DNA of 64,000 nt from NCBI RefSeq assembly GCF_030440595.1, contig NZ_CP047452.1, forward strand, positions 1,302,001 through 1,366,000, given 5' to 3'. This DNA is from Corynebacterium glucuronolyticum DSM 44120. Lineage in GTDB: Bacteria > Actinomycetota > Actinomycetes > Mycobacteriales > Mycobacteriaceae. The notes beneath the pieces were generated by a model. That model searched no databases, was not told the origin of the DNA, and worked only from the letters and a program-made list of their open reading frames with translations. Positions within the stretch are counted from its first letter, which is position 1, and every line of letters begins with the position of its first letter. A program made the position numbers and the translations under genes. Positions 41,845 through 50,893 of the stretch are shown piece by piece.

Positions 41845-43038
41845 TTACTTGTTCAGGTTCGGCTCACCGGGGTGCTGGTGCTTTGTCCACAGCGAGCGAG
41901 CCGGGATCTTATCAAGATCGGCGCGGTCTGCGTACTTCTTTGCGGTGTTTTCCACTTCATGGAGAAGCCCCTCGGACAGGGTAGTAGGTTCCAAACCAAG
42001 TTTGAGGAAGTTGTCATTGGTGACGAGTAGCTCGTTTTCAGCAGATTCCTTCCTGGGATTGGGAACCATCTGAACCTCTGCTCCGGTGATCTTGGAGACG
42101 AGCTGAGCGAGATCCCGCACTCGGTGGGTCTCGGTCATCTGGTTGAAGATCTTAACCCGATCGCCGCGGGATGGAGGATTCTCGATAGCGAGCTCGATGC
42201 AGCGCACCATATCACGGACGTGAATGAATGCGCGGGTCTGTCCACCGGTACCGTGCACCGTCAGCGGGTATCCGAGGGCAGCCTGCATGAGGAAGCGGTT
42301 GAGAACGGTCCCGTAATCGCCGTCGTAATCGAACCGGTTGATGAGGCGCTCGTCTCGTTCAGTCTGTGGTGTGTGCGTACCCCAAATGATGCCCTGGTGA
42401 AGGTCAGTGATGCGCAATTCGTCGTTTTTGGCGTAATACGCGAAAAGGTTCTGATCGAGCACCTTGGTCATGTGGTACACGGAGCCTGGGTTCGTGGGGT
42501 ACAGGATTTCCTGCTCAATCTCTTTACCGTCGGCCTTCACAGTCACGGTGAGGTAGCCCTCAGGGAGTTTCATCCCGGCAGTACCATACCCGTAGACACC
42601 CATCGTGCCCAGGTGCACGACATGAATGTCCTGATCATTTTCCACAATGGCGACAAGCAAGTTGTGTGTCGCATTGACATTATTGTCCACGGTGTAGCGC
42701 TTGTGCGTGGAGTTCGTCATGGAATACGGCGCGGAGCGCTGCTCAGCAAAGTGTACGACCGCATCGGGCTGCTCAGTGGCAAGGAATTCCCGCAGCTTGT
42801 CGTACTCCTGCGCGATGTCAATGTTGAAAGTGCGGATCTCCTTGCCGGTTACGTCCTTCCAGGCCTTGACCCGCTCATTGAGGGGACAAATCGGTGTGAG
42901 GGAAAATGCGCCGAGTTCCTCGTCAATCGCTCGCCGTGAACCGTTGTCCACTATGAGTACGTCGTGTCCCGCATCGGACAAGTGCAAGGCTGTTGGCCAG
43001 CCGCAAAAGCCATCGCCTCCGAGGACTGCAATTTTCAC
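41845..43038 (-). CDS. sqdB: UDP-sulfoquinovose synthase (SQD1 type)
   Basis: NAD-dependent short-chain dehydrogenase that makes UDP-sulfoquinovose from UDP-glucose and sulfite. 397 residues. The family-specific GGDGFCGWPTALHLS replaces the usual GxxGxxG; RSAPYSM at about 101-107, LGTMGVYG with catalytic Thr145, and YHMTK (Tyr186, Lys190) match the plant enzyme, as do LHQGIIWGTHT, the NRFLMQAALGYPLTVHG block and GGQTRAFIHVRD. GTG 43038 is chosen because GGAG lies 7 nt upstream; the next upstream GTG would overlap that ribosome site. First gene of a three-gene minus-strand cluster. Product could go to a sulfolipid or to a glycan. Confidence 0.9.
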   Translation of the reverse strand: MKIAVLGGDGFCGWPTALHLSDAGHDVLIVDNGSRRAIDEELGAFSLTPICPLNERVKAWKDVTGKEIRTFNIDIAQEYDKLREFLATEQPDAVVHFAEQRSAPYSMTNSTHKRYTVDNNVNATHNLLVAIVENDQDIHVVHLGTMGVYGYGTAGMKLPEGYLTVTVKADGKEIEQEILYPTNPGSVYHMTKVLDQNLFAYYAKNDELRITDLHQGIIWGTHTPQTERDERLINRFDYDGDYGTVLNRFLMQAALGYPLTVHGTGGQTRAFIHVRDMVRCIELAIENPPSRGDRVKIFNQMTETHRVRDLAQLVSKITGAEVQMVPNPRKESAENELLVTNDNFLKLGLEPTTLSEGLLHEVENTAKKYADRADLDKIPARSLWTKHQHPGEPNLNK

Positions 43039-43401
43039 GTAGATCTCCACTTACCATGGTCGAAAATAGTTACAGCGTTCAACTTTAGTGGGTATTTACT
43101 AACTTCGCTGCGCAAGAACAAAAATATTGATGAGCCGGTTACCCCCAATGATGGTGCACATGGGGGGAGCACACGAAGATGGTCAGCCTCAATCTGCTGA
43201 GCTATGGGGGACATCGCACGTGCAGATGTATCCGTGTGGGGCATCAGATCGTTTGCGCTGGCTGAGAAACTTTCGCAGCTCGTCGTGGTTAGTCCCCTGG
43301 TGACGGCGAAATGTAGGAGGAGCGGCACCGTATCTAGAAACGTCAGTGCCCGTTTGAACGCTGAAAGTCACTGAAAGGAAAGGTTGGACCAAAAACAGAA
43401 A

Positions 43402-43445
43402 CGCCACCGGTCTCCCGCACCTACTAGTGCGGGCAGTTGGTGGCG
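43402..43445 (-). terminator. terminator of alanine symporter gene
   Basis: Two-tier stem: CGCCACC (43402-43408) with GGTGGCG (43439-43445) and CCCGCAC (43414-43420) with GTGCGGG (43427-43433). Read on the minus strand it is followed by TTTCTGTTTTT. It lies 100 nt after the symporter stop. The remainder of 43051-43546 shows no gene and must carry the sqdB promoter. Confidence 0.75.
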
Positions 43446-43546
43446 AATCGATATGAAGCGCTTCGGACGGACCACCATAGCGGTCCGAGAGAAAGACGGT
43501 ATGTGTACCTTGAATGTCTATGACACTCACGTTGCTGATGGGGAGG

Positions 43547-45085
43547 TTAGTTGCTCTCCTGCTTCTTTTCCGGCAGCGGAATGCCGAGAGCATCGAAGGC
43601 TACGGGATAATTCTTGGTTGCAGAATCGGTGCCGTTCCAGCACTCCACGTTCTTGATTTCCGGAAGCATTGCGCGGTGGAAGATAGGATCCAACCCCTTG
43701 GAACGCTGCTCCGAGTAGTTGCGCAGCAATTTGATAGCTACACCACCGAGTGGAACGATCGCGATGAGGTTGATGATCACCATCGTGCCAGCAAAGGTGT
43801 CGCCGAGTGCCCAGATGAGCGGAACAGATCCGACGGAACCAAAGATGACGAACAGAAGAACGACAACTCGGAATACTGTCAGAGCCGTCTTGGAATCGGT
43901 GAGGTACTGCACGTTTGCCTGTGCTAGGTAGTAGTTGCCAATCAGCGAGGAGAAGGCGAGACAGAAGAGAACGAGCGTTACGAAGTGGATACCCCAGGTG
44001 CCCACGGAATGCGCAACGGCGTCCTGGGTGAGAGACGAGGTTTGCCCGTCGGCAGCAGTGTGGTAATCGCTCAAGAGGATGATGAAGGCCGTGATGGAGC
44101 AGACAAGGAGCGTATCGAAGTAGACTCCCAGAGTCTGAACGAGCCCCTGTTTCACCGGGTGCGAAACCGTTGCAGTTGCTGCAGCGTTCGGGGCAGACCC
44201 CTCGCCGGCTTCGTTGGAGAATAGGCCACGCTGCATTCCGTACATGAATGCCATGCCCATAGTGGCGCCACCGATCTGGCGGAACCCAAAGGCCGCACCG
44301 AAGATGTCGGCGATCATTCCAGGAACCTGTTCAATGTTCAGAGCGACGATGATGATGCCGAGGATGAGGTAGGCCACAGCCATGAACGGGACGATCATTT
44401 GGGTGAAGTTCGCAATACGCTGAATTCCGCCGAAGATAACAAGGCTGGCGAGAACCGCCATAACAATGCCGATTCCGAGGCGTACGAGGAACGTCGTATG
44501 CTCATCCATTGGGGAACCAATGGTTTCGACTGATTTAGCGATGGCTTCTACGACGGCGTTGGACTGGAGGGCGTTGTACACAAAACCGAAGGTGAAGGCA
44601 ATTGCGATAGCGAAGATTGTTGCCAAGACCTTGGAATTTAATCCGCGCGTCATGTAATAAGCTGGGCCACCGCGGTAGGAATCTCCGTCGTGGGTCTTCC
44701 ACAGCTGGGCAAGAGTCGATTCCACAAAGCTCGTGGCACCACCGACGATGGCAACCATCCACATCCAGAAGACGGCGCCAGGGCCACCAGTGGTAATGGC
44801 GATGGCGACACCGGCTACGTTGCCAGTGCCCACGCGAGAGGCCGCGGAAATCGTGAATGCCTTGAAGGGGGAAATATCTTCCTCGTTTTGCTCTGCAGGC
44901 TTTTCAAGAACAGCCTTGAACATATCGGGGATTTTGCGGATTTGGACAATGAATGTCCGGAAACCGAAGTAAATGCCTGCCAGCATGAGGGGGATGGGCA
45001 GGAATGACCACAGGTGACCGTTAAAGGTTCCCACAGCATTCTCCAACACACCCATGACGCTGTTGAAGCCTTCCATAATATTCAT
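43547..45085 (-). CDS. alanine/Na+ symporter (AGCS family)
   Basis: 512 residues, about 10-11 membrane segments. The AGCS signatures SRVGTGNVAGVAIAI, GGPAYYMTRGL and RGLFSNEAGEGSAPNAAATA are all intact. Imports alanine or glycine with Na+. The cytoplasmic tail (last 60 residues) is hydrophilic. ATG 45085 lacks a ribosome site but has TAATCT 6 nt upstream, so it may be leaderless. No operon partner. Confidence 0.93.
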   Translation of the reverse strand: MNIMEGFNSVMGVLENAVGTFNGHLWSFLPIPLMLAGIYFGFRTFIVQIRKIPDMFKAVLEKPAEQNEEDISPFKAFTISAASRVGTGNVAGVAIAITTGGPGAVFWMWMVAIVGGATSFVESTLAQLWKTHDGDSYRGGPAYYMTRGLNSKVLATIFAIAIAFTFGFVYNALQSNAVVEAIAKSVETIGSPMDEHTTFLVRLGIGIVMAVLASLVIFGGIQRIANFTQMIVPFMAVAYLILGIIIVALNIEQVPGMIADIFGAAFGFRQIGGATMGMAFMYGMQRGLFSNEAGEGSAPNAAATATVSHPVKQGLVQTLGVYFDTLLVCSITAFIILLSDYHTAADGQTSSLTQDAVAHSVGTWGIHFVTLVLFCLAFSSLIGNYYLAQANVQYLTDSKTALTVFRVVVLLFVIFGSVGSVPLIWALGDTFAGTMVIINLIAIVPLGGVAIKLLRNYSEQRSKGLDPIFHRAMLPEIKNVECWNGTDSATKNYPVAFDALGIPLPEKKQESN

Positions 45086-45515
45086 GGGAGTAGATTACAC
45101 GACTGGCATTTAGTTAAAGTAACTGAAACCTCCCTAAGCATCATGGAAAAACCCAACTTATCAGATGTTCCGCAGCAGGAGGTGAAACCTACAGCACTGG
45201 ATAGGGCAGGCAAACCGCTAACTACAAACGATGAATATTCAAACAATGATTGCTCACTGGTGCACTGTGGTGGAAAAGCGTGGGCCGTCAGTAGAGCTAG
45301 GCAGGCCATCGCCTGGGGTAGGGCAAGGAGAGGTAAGCCGCTATCTTGGCACAAGGAGCACGTTTTCTTGGGGCGGCTGGGGCCTTTGTCCTAGAGTGGG
45401 TGGGGCATCGCTTGGGATAGGTAGGCCCTGTCCCCTGGTTTTTAGGGACGTACGAAGAAGATACGAAGAGGCCACCTGCGTGGCGCTGATGAGGCCAGGA
45501 AAACGCCGAACTTAT

Positions 45516-45540
45516 TACCGCCGACTTAACTGAGGCGGTA
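45516..45540. promoter_or_regulatory. inverted repeat over phosphoribosyltransferase promoter
   Basis: TACCGCC (45516-45522) and GGCGGTA (45534-45540) with an 11-nt spacer; the right arm runs into the putative -10 TATCCT (45539-45544), which ends 6 nt before ATG 45551. Looks like an operator or a leader stem. The preceding 45086-45515 shows no convincing gene, only loose G-rich repeats. Confidence 0.45.
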
Positions 45541-45550
45541 TCCTCAATAT

Positions 45551-46054
45551 ATGGCCTATCATGCAGACTCTTCCAACATGGATAACCTTGAGGTCCTCAC
45601 GTGGGATATGTTCGGACAAGCATCACGCGAGCTCGCTCAACAGATTGTCGATTCGGGCTATGAGCCCGACATTATTATCGCGGTAGCTCGGGGTGGATTA
45701 CTGCCCGCTGGTGCCCTTTCCTACGCCATGGGCGTGAAGCTTTCCGATGCAATAAACGTCGAGTTTTACACCGATGTGGAAGAGACCCTCCCCGACCCGA
45801 TCCTTCTCGAACCGTTGCTGGACACCAACGCGCTTGGTGGCAAGAAGCTGCTTGTTGTTGATGACGTTGCGGATTCCGGTCGTACCTTGGATCTTGTGCT
45901 AAAGATTTTGCAGAAGAGTGCTGCAGAGGTGCGATCTGCTGTCATTTACGGCAAGTCTCGCTCTGTTGTCGAACCGAATTACGTGTGGCGCCACACAGAT
46001 CAGTGGATTGCTTTTCCATGGTCAGCCGAGCCCCCGGTTACCAAATCGAACTAG
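45551..46054 (+). CDS. phosphoribosyltransferase (Gpt-like)
   Basis: 167 residues of the type I phosphoribosyltransferase fold. The PRPP motif is LLVVDDVADSGRTLDL (about 99-114), preceded by the substrate-side loop VARGGLLPAGALSYAM (about 45-60). Closest in pattern to xanthine/guanine phosphoribosyltransferases, so purine salvage is likely; the substrate is not certain. A second possible start is ATG 45578. Transcribed alone, with a strong terminator after it. Confidence 0.87.
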   Translation: MAYHADSSNMDNLEVLTWDMFGQASRELAQQIVDSGYEPDIIIAVARGGLLPAGALSYAMGVKLSDAINVEFYTDVEETLPDPILLEPLLDTNALGGKKLLVVDDVADSGRTLDLVLKILQKSAAEVRSAVIYGKSRSVVEPNYVWRHTDQWIAFPWSAEPPVTKSN

Positions 46055-46090
46055 GGGCGACGATCCACTCAATAATCAAGGGGAGCGAAG

Positions 46091-46130
46091 GATAAAAGGT
46101 CCGCAGCAGGCAAGCTGCGGACCTTTTATC
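46091..46130. terminator. bidirectional terminator
   Basis: GATAAAAGGTCCGCAGC (46091-46107) pairs perfectly with GCTGCGGACCTTTTATC (46114-46130). A/T tails on both sides serve the phosphoribosyltransferase and the convergent lipase. Confidence 0.92.
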
Positions 46131-46259
46131 GTGTGCGAAGTCGGGGATGATGTATCGGTCTAACGCCACACATGGCAGAACCATTAGATCTGGAAAAGCA
46201 GGTTCCTGCCTTCAACGATCCGGATGGAAACGCAAGGTGGCATAGTCGTTATCGAGGCG

Positions 46260-47360
46260 TTAGTACCAGGTCAATTCATCATTTGGCAGGGCAGTGCAGG
46301 CATCGATGGCCGGCGCGGTTTCTCCTGCATCGCGCGTCAGTGCCCAATAGGTCAGCGATGCCATGGTGGGAGAAGTTGGTAGATCATCGTGAATAATTTT
46401 GTCGTCCTTGAAGGGGCAGGCCTGCTTGACGTTGACGTTAGCAACATCGGCACCGTCGACGGGGCTAAGCTCACTCGTGCTGTTCGGCGTGACAACGGTG
46501 TCATCGGGGGAGAAGAAGGACGTGTAGATTACGCCAGGGACCGTGTCCGGCTGTGCATTTAGCCACGCGTTGAAGTCGCTGCCGATAATTTGCTGGGCGC
46601 TCGCCGGCGACAGGAAGAAAGTCATGAGGTGTGGAGCAAGGGTGATGAGTCCACGCGCAAAGGTGCCGAACCCGTTGATCGCTGTGCCGTGGAACGGGGC
46701 ACCCATCGCCACTACACGGTTGACCTTCTCAGCACCATACTTGGCGATGTACGCCTTGGGGATCATGCCGCCTTGAGAGTGCCCGACGAGGTCGACTTTG
46801 TCTGCACCGGATTTCTCTAGGACATAGTCAATCTGGTGGGAGACTTCCGCCACAGACGTCATGATGTCACCCGTCGCGTACATACTGGGGTTCAGATTTT
46901 GAATCGAAAGCCCTGTGTTCTTCCCATAGTTGTATCCCCAAACACAGAAGCCCTCGTTGTGGAGTGAAGATGCAGAATCGTAAAAGTCTTTGATATTGCG
47001 TGTGGTGCCGTGCAAGAAAAGCACCGGATGTGGATGTTCGGCTGCGGGAACACAGTCGGGATCGTTGAGGAATGACGGGGCGCCAATAGGCGTGATGGGG
47101 TCGCTGAACTGCCCATTCGCGGAATCCTGCGTGGAGGACCCGTCGGTCGTCTGAAGGTCGCGGAGTCTGGTCCCCGTTTCAGCGGTCCGGGCATCGGGTG
47201 TCGGTTCAGCGGATGTCCTCTGGGCCGTTGCGACAACCGTGGTAGTCGTAGACGGCTCCGTGGATGTGTGCTGCGTCGTTGCAGCGACTGCTGGAACTGC
47301 GAGGGCAACCGCTACAGATGTAATTGCGGCTGCGCATGTAAGACGAACGGACATGGTCAT
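46260..47360 (-). CDS. secreted triacylglycerol lipase / esterase
   Basis: 366 residues. Signal peptide (about 1-27, cleavage after AVPAVAA), a Thr/Ser-rich linker to about residue 85, then an alpha/beta-hydrolase domain. The oxyanion segment is FLHGTT (115-120), nucleophile elbow GHSQGG with Ser195, and probable acid and His in SPDDTVV and KIIHDDLPTSP. Resembles actinobacterial family I/LipA-type secreted lipases; would release fatty acids from host or skin lipids. AGGA lies 7 nt before the ATG. Transcribed alone, converging on the phosphoribosyltransferase. Confidence 0.87.
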   Translation of the reverse strand: MTMSVRLTCAAAITSVAVALAVPAVAATTQHTSTEPSTTTTVVATAQRTSAEPTPDARTAETGTRLRDLQTTDGSSTQDSANGQFSDPITPIGAPSFLNDPDCVPAAEHPHPVLFLHGTTRNIKDFYDSASSLHNEGFCVWGYNYGKNTGLSIQNLNPSMYATGDIMTSVAEVSHQIDYVLEKSGADKVDLVGHSQGGMIPKAYIAKYGAEKVNRVVAMGAPFHGTAINGFGTFARGLITLAPHLMTFFLSPASAQQIIGSDFNAWLNAQPDTVPGVIYTSFFSPDDTVVTPNSTSELSPVDGADVANVNVKQACPFKDDKIIHDDLPTSPTMASLTYWALTRDAGETAPAIDACTALPNDELTWY

Positions 47361-47694
47361 TTCCGGTTCCTAAAACTTCCTAATCTCTTGAGACACCTGG
47401 GGAGCGCACAGTCGGTGAGCCTTAACTCACGTCCAACTCCGAAAAGAAACTATAGTCGAGCGTCTCGACATTTTTCTCCACCTGGATAGGGTGCAGAAAG
47501 CGTAACTATGGAGCATGCATAGTAGTTTTCTATTCAAAAACAGTTGTGAAGGAATGGATGACGGGATTTGGGCATTTCAACGGATGTGAGCCGCCATGCT
47601 AGGTGGGGGGGTGTTCCTATATAGTTCGTCAACCTGAGGGGGGTAGTTGTTGGGGGTGACGTTCGGTGTGGGATTGTTTTTGGGTACGCCTGGG

Positions 47695-47721
47695 AGCCGA
47701 TTGGCGTATTGCCAATCGGCT
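47695..47721. terminator. perfect hairpin downstream of IS110 transposase
   Basis: AGCCGATTGGC (47695) pairs with GCCAATCGGCT (47711-47721) with a GTATT loop, 16 nt beyond the transposase stop. It may be the element's right-end structure or a terminator. The gap 47361-47694 upstream of the lipase holds no gene. Confidence 0.6.
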
Positions 47722-47737
47722 GGGGTGTTTTAGCCCG

Positions 47738-48937
47738 TTAAGCTGTCTTCTGTTTTTCTGGTTCTTGGTAGAGGCTGTGATTTGCCATCATGGTGAACAA
47801 GACGGTGAGGCGTCTTCTTGCTAGAGCTACGACTGCGGCGTTGTGTCTCTTGCCTTCTTTACGTTTCCGCTCGTAGTATTGGCGTGAACGCTCGTGGTAT
47901 CTGATCGCTGAAAATGAGGATTGCCATAGGGCGTTCTTTAATTTCTTGTTTCCCGCCCTGTTCGGTGATTTCGTGTTGATGGATGTGCCTGACTGGTTGG
48001 TCTGTGGGCATAGTCCTGCGTATGAGGCCATGTGGGAAGCTGTTTTAAAGTCCGAGAAGTCCCCGACTGTCATGAGGATCTGAGCTGCGGTTTTCGGGCC
48101 GATGCCAGGCATAGACAAGAGGATGTGGGTGTGCGGAACCTCCTCGATGAGGGCGCCTACTTTTTCTTCGATAACTTTCCGGTGGTCAAGCTTTGCCAAG
48201 GCATCAGTGGCGGACATGGCGACACCGAGTTCAACATATTCCGACCCGTGGATTGACACGGTTTGATTCTTGATGGCATCCAGCAGGCCATCGATGATTT
48301 TCTCGGGGTTTCTTGCTTTGTACTTCTTCGCGAACGCGATCAGGCGTGCGCGCCCCATTCGTTTGATTTTTGTGGGGCCACCATATTTGGCCAGCATGTG
48401 CAACACCCACCGTCTGTGGATATTTTGGCCACGAAGTACCCGTTCGAATTCGGGATAGGATCCAACAAGGGAGGAGCGGATTTGATTGATCAGCCTGGTG
48501 TAGGACCGGGCGAGGTCTTCATCGATACCGTTGAGTACTTTTAGCTGACTGAACACCTGCTGGACACGGTCAACATTGCGCAAGGCATCGGGAAGATTGG
48601 CTCCTGCATGCGCGATGACATATGAGTCACGAACATCAGTTTTCGCATTTCCGACATGAACCCTCGACAGCTGCCGCATCGACAATCCAGGAAGATATTT
48701 AACGGTAATCCCCATGTCTTGGGCAACTGCGACGGTAAGCCTGCCAATATTGTTGGGCTGGTCGACCACAACCAAAATTTTCGAGGACAGGGCGAGGAAA
48801 AGGTCGAAGAACCTGCGTAAAGAATGTTCTGACTGGTCAATGCGTTTTGACTTTACTTGTTTACCATCTTTGTCGAGGACACAAGCGTGATGAAAGTATT
48901 TACCGACATCGATGCCGATGACGAAATCGTAGGTCAC
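47738..48937 (-). CDS. IS110-family transposase (DEDD recombinase)
   Basis: 399 residues. The N-terminal RuvC-like DEDD domain starts with IGIDVGK (Asp10); the acidic residue of the second motif is Asp in VVVDQPNN where many members have Glu; the last pair is in NAKTDVRDS. The C-terminal Transposase_20 domain contains LLSMPGIGPKTAAQIL, YAGLCPQTNQSGTS with the candidate catalytic serine, and GNKKLKNALWQ. Full length and uninterrupted, so possibly active. A non-coding stretch lies upstream on the same strand. Confidence 0.95.
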   Translation of the reverse strand: MTYDFVIGIDVGKYFHHACVLDKDGKQVKSKRIDQSEHSLRRFFDLFLALSSKILVVVDQPNNIGRLTVAVAQDMGITVKYLPGLSMRQLSRVHVGNAKTDVRDSYVIAHAGANLPDALRNVDRVQQVFSQLKVLNGIDEDLARSYTRLINQIRSSLVGSYPEFERVLRGQNIHRRWVLHMLAKYGGPTKIKRMGRARLIAFAKKYKARNPEKIIDGLLDAIKNQTVSIHGSEYVELGVAMSATDALAKLDHRKVIEEKVGALIEEVPHTHILLSMPGIGPKTAAQILMTVGDFSDFKTASHMASYAGLCPQTNQSGTSINTKSPNRAGNKKLKNALWQSSFSAIRYHERSRQYYERKRKEGKRHNAAVVALARRRLTVLFTMMANHSLYQEPEKQKTA

Positions 48938-49190
48938 GAGGACGATTCTCCATGTGCGATATAAGTGTGAAACGGACAGATATCGTCACTGGGTTCGTCG
49001 GACATACTCTCGCTGGCATCCACATTACTTGAGACTTCACCAGGCATTCCGGCGAGTCAGGTTCCTATTAGCAGTTGAAGTATGTCACTGCCTTCGGCGG
49101 CATCACCCCCCGGATCATTTTCAGACAGGGACAAAAACAAGCCATACCGAAGCCAGTGACGAGTCCCGCTGCTAAGCAGGGACCGGAACA
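48938..49190 (-). ncRNA. candidate IS110 bridge RNA
   Basis: IS110-group elements encode a structured RNA in the non-coding end before the recombinase gene, which pairs with target and donor DNA. Here the region upstream of the transposase is non-coding and has stems, for instance GTCC(GC bulge)CTGC-TAA-GCAGGGAC at 49163-49183 and TGCC..GGCA around 49090-49103. The limits and loops are guesses; the call rests on family knowledge. Confidence 0.4.
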
Positions 49191-49421
49191 AACATAACCC
49201 ACCCCAAAAGGGGAGAAACCATGAATCCTCGGGTCCCCAGCAGGGAACTGCCTAAACCGTAATGGGCACTCCGCAGATGCCGCTATGTGGTTACGGAACA
49301 CGGCACGCTTGCTAGCAGGTGGAGTACACCCCTTTGGGGGGATCTGGCTTCACGTGGCGAGGCGACGCGTTGTCCCCGTGACTTTTTGGGTGCTGATCTG
49401 TGTGCGTGGAGTGCGCATAAC

Positions 49422-49455
49422 AAAAACCGGCGCCGCGTTCGCGGTGCCGGTTTTT
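49422..49455 (-). terminator. terminator of tRNA-Pro
   Basis: AAAAACCGGCGCCGCG (49422-49437) pairs with CGCGGTGCCGGTTTTT (49440-49455), one mismatch, with A/T tails on both sides. On the minus strand it follows the tRNA by 3 nt. Confidence 0.85.
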
Positions 49456-49458
49456 CAG

Positions 49459-49532
49459 TCGGACTGACAGGATTTGAACCTGCGACCCCTACACCCCCAG
49501 TGTAGTGCGCTACCAAGCTGCGCCACAGTCCG
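49459..49532 (-). tRNA. tRNA-Pro (anticodon GGG)
   Basis: Cloverleaf on the minus strand: acceptor CGGACTG/CAGTCCG with discriminator A, D-arm GCGCAGCTTGGTAGCGC, anticodon arm CTACA-CTGGGGG-TGTAG (anticodon GGG), and T-arm GCAGGTTCAAATCCTGT. No CCA is encoded. Confidence 0.95.
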
Positions 49533-49666
49533 CCGCTGCCCTTGTTGTGCAGCTCATCCAGATTACAACATTGCAATACGGATCCAAAATTGGCAGGTGA
49601 AGCGGTGGAAAGTCGCCGAGTTTTGAAGCAGTAATAGCTGGTGATTTTCCGCCTGGAATCGCTTTG

Positions 49667-50893
49667 TCAGGCATCTACTGATGTATTGGTGATGGTATCG
49701 GTGATATTCAGGGCACCTTCAAGGAGTGAGTGGATGAGCGGATCGTCGAGGGTAGCTGTCAGGCGGGCAACCTCATCGTCGGAAAGCCTGCCGGTGAGTT
49801 CGATCGACCGTGTGAGATCGAAGGAACCGTCGCCAGTGAAGTCGGCGACCTCAGTTGCCGCTGTGGGGGTCTGCTGAACATCGACGTGTACGTTGTCCAA
49901 CCCGCGGATGCGTAGTTTCTTGGCGTTGACACGGATTTGCTGGGACGTTGACGTAGCGATGGCGCTCATGAGAAGTCCCGTGGGGGTGATGCCGTATCCC
50001 TTACCGCCACGCGTGGTTTCGCGGTCGGAGATGAAATGGCGGACGCCGGCGCGCACCGCGTCGGTGTACTTACCCGTCCGGGTAGAGCGTGCCTCGGCGA
50101 CGGTCTCGTCTACCTGTTCACGGAACCGCTCACCGACCTGGGTATACGGCTCGGCCCATTCAGCAATAAGTCGCCCGGCACGTGCCGCAGACCCAGGCTT
50201 CGTGCACAGGTGGTCCGTTTTATCCAAGGCGACGAGGGACTTAGGGTACCGGGAGACCTGGAAGATGAGCTGGGCGCTGTCGATGCCGACAGTCTGATCG
50301 GTGGGTGAGTGGAGGAGAAGGAGGGGCTTCTTTAGATCCGGAAGGTAGGTCTCCGGGTTGGTCTCTGCAAGGTCTTCGAGGAGCTTGCGTGAGATCGTCA
50401 TGGTGCGTCCCACAAGGGAGAAGGTGTAATCGCCTTGGCGGTCGACTTCGCTGATCGCATCTGGGAACTGGAATACCGCGTGTGCAGGGTCGAAGGGTGC
50501 GCCGATGGTCGCAATTGCTTTCAGCTTCTTCATCCGTTGACCGGTGCGCAGAGCGGCAGCACCGCCGAGGGAGTGTCCGACGAGAAGGGCGGGAGCTTCG
50601 TAGTTCTCTTCCAGCCATTCGTAAACGGCGTAGAGGTCTTCACAGTTTGACGTGAAGGTCTGGTCAGCGAACTCACCTTCGGATTGGCCGAGGCCGGGGT
50701 AGTCAAAGCGGAGAACGGCGTAGCCATACTCCGAAAGTGTTTTGGATACACGTGATGCACACGGCGTATGGCGGTTACCTGTGAAGCAGTGTGAAAAGAT
50801 GGCGAACGCTTTGGGCTCTGTATCCGGGAAGTCAATAGTTGCGGCGAGCCCGAGGCCTGCCGGTGAGGGGACTGTGACGTTTACTGAGTGCAT
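49667..50893 (-). CDS. alpha/beta hydrolase fused to OsmC domain
   Basis: 408 residues. The first part is an alpha/beta hydrolase with nucleophile elbow GHSLGG (Ser108) and a late histidine in KTDHLCTKPG; the second (about 275-408) is an OsmC-like domain containing GGKGYGITPTGLLMSAIATS, in which the usual resolving cysteine of Ohr/OsmC peroxidases is not evident. Such fusions are known in bacteria but their substrates are not. ATG 50893 is chosen because AAGGA precedes it and the preceding residues are not conserved-looking. The divergent 475-bp gap to secA2 (50894-51368) shows no gene. Confidence 0.85.
   Translation of the reverse strand: MHSVNVTVPSPAGLGLAATIDFPDTEPKAFAIFSHCFTGNRHTPCASRVSKTLSEYGYAVLRFDYPGLGQSEGEFADQTFTSNCEDLYAVYEWLEENYEAPALLVGHSLGGAAALRTGQRMKKLKAIATIGAPFDPAHAVFQFPDAISEVDRQGDYTFSLVGRTMTISRKLLEDLAETNPETYLPDLKKPLLLLHSPTDQTVGIDSAQLIFQVSRYPKSLVALDKTDHLCTKPGSAARAGRLIAEWAEPYTQVGERFREQVDETVAEARSTRTGKYTDAVRAGVRHFISDRETTRGGKGYGITPTGLLMSAIATSTSQQIRVNAKKLRIRGLDNVHVDVQQTPTAATEVADFTGDGSFDLTRSIELTGRLSDDEVARLTATLDDPLIHSLLEGALNITDTITNTSVDA

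Larger units (their letters stand above)
47690..49250 (-). mobile_element. IS110-family insertion sequence (ends approximate)
   Basis: A single intact DEDD recombinase gene with a long non-coding region upstream of it, as in the IS110 group. These elements lack terminal inverted repeats, so the exact ends cannot be fixed by eye. It sits between the lipase and tRNA-Pro. Confidence 0.7.

Noticed and set aside
42124..42939. Long plus-strand frame opposite sqdB
   Set aside because: Its sequence is a shadow of the conserved SQD1 coding strand and has no domain of its own.
49459..49532. Integration of a genomic island at tRNA-Pro
   Set aside because: No duplicate of the tRNA 3' end and no integrase gene are seen near it; only the IS110 element lies close by.
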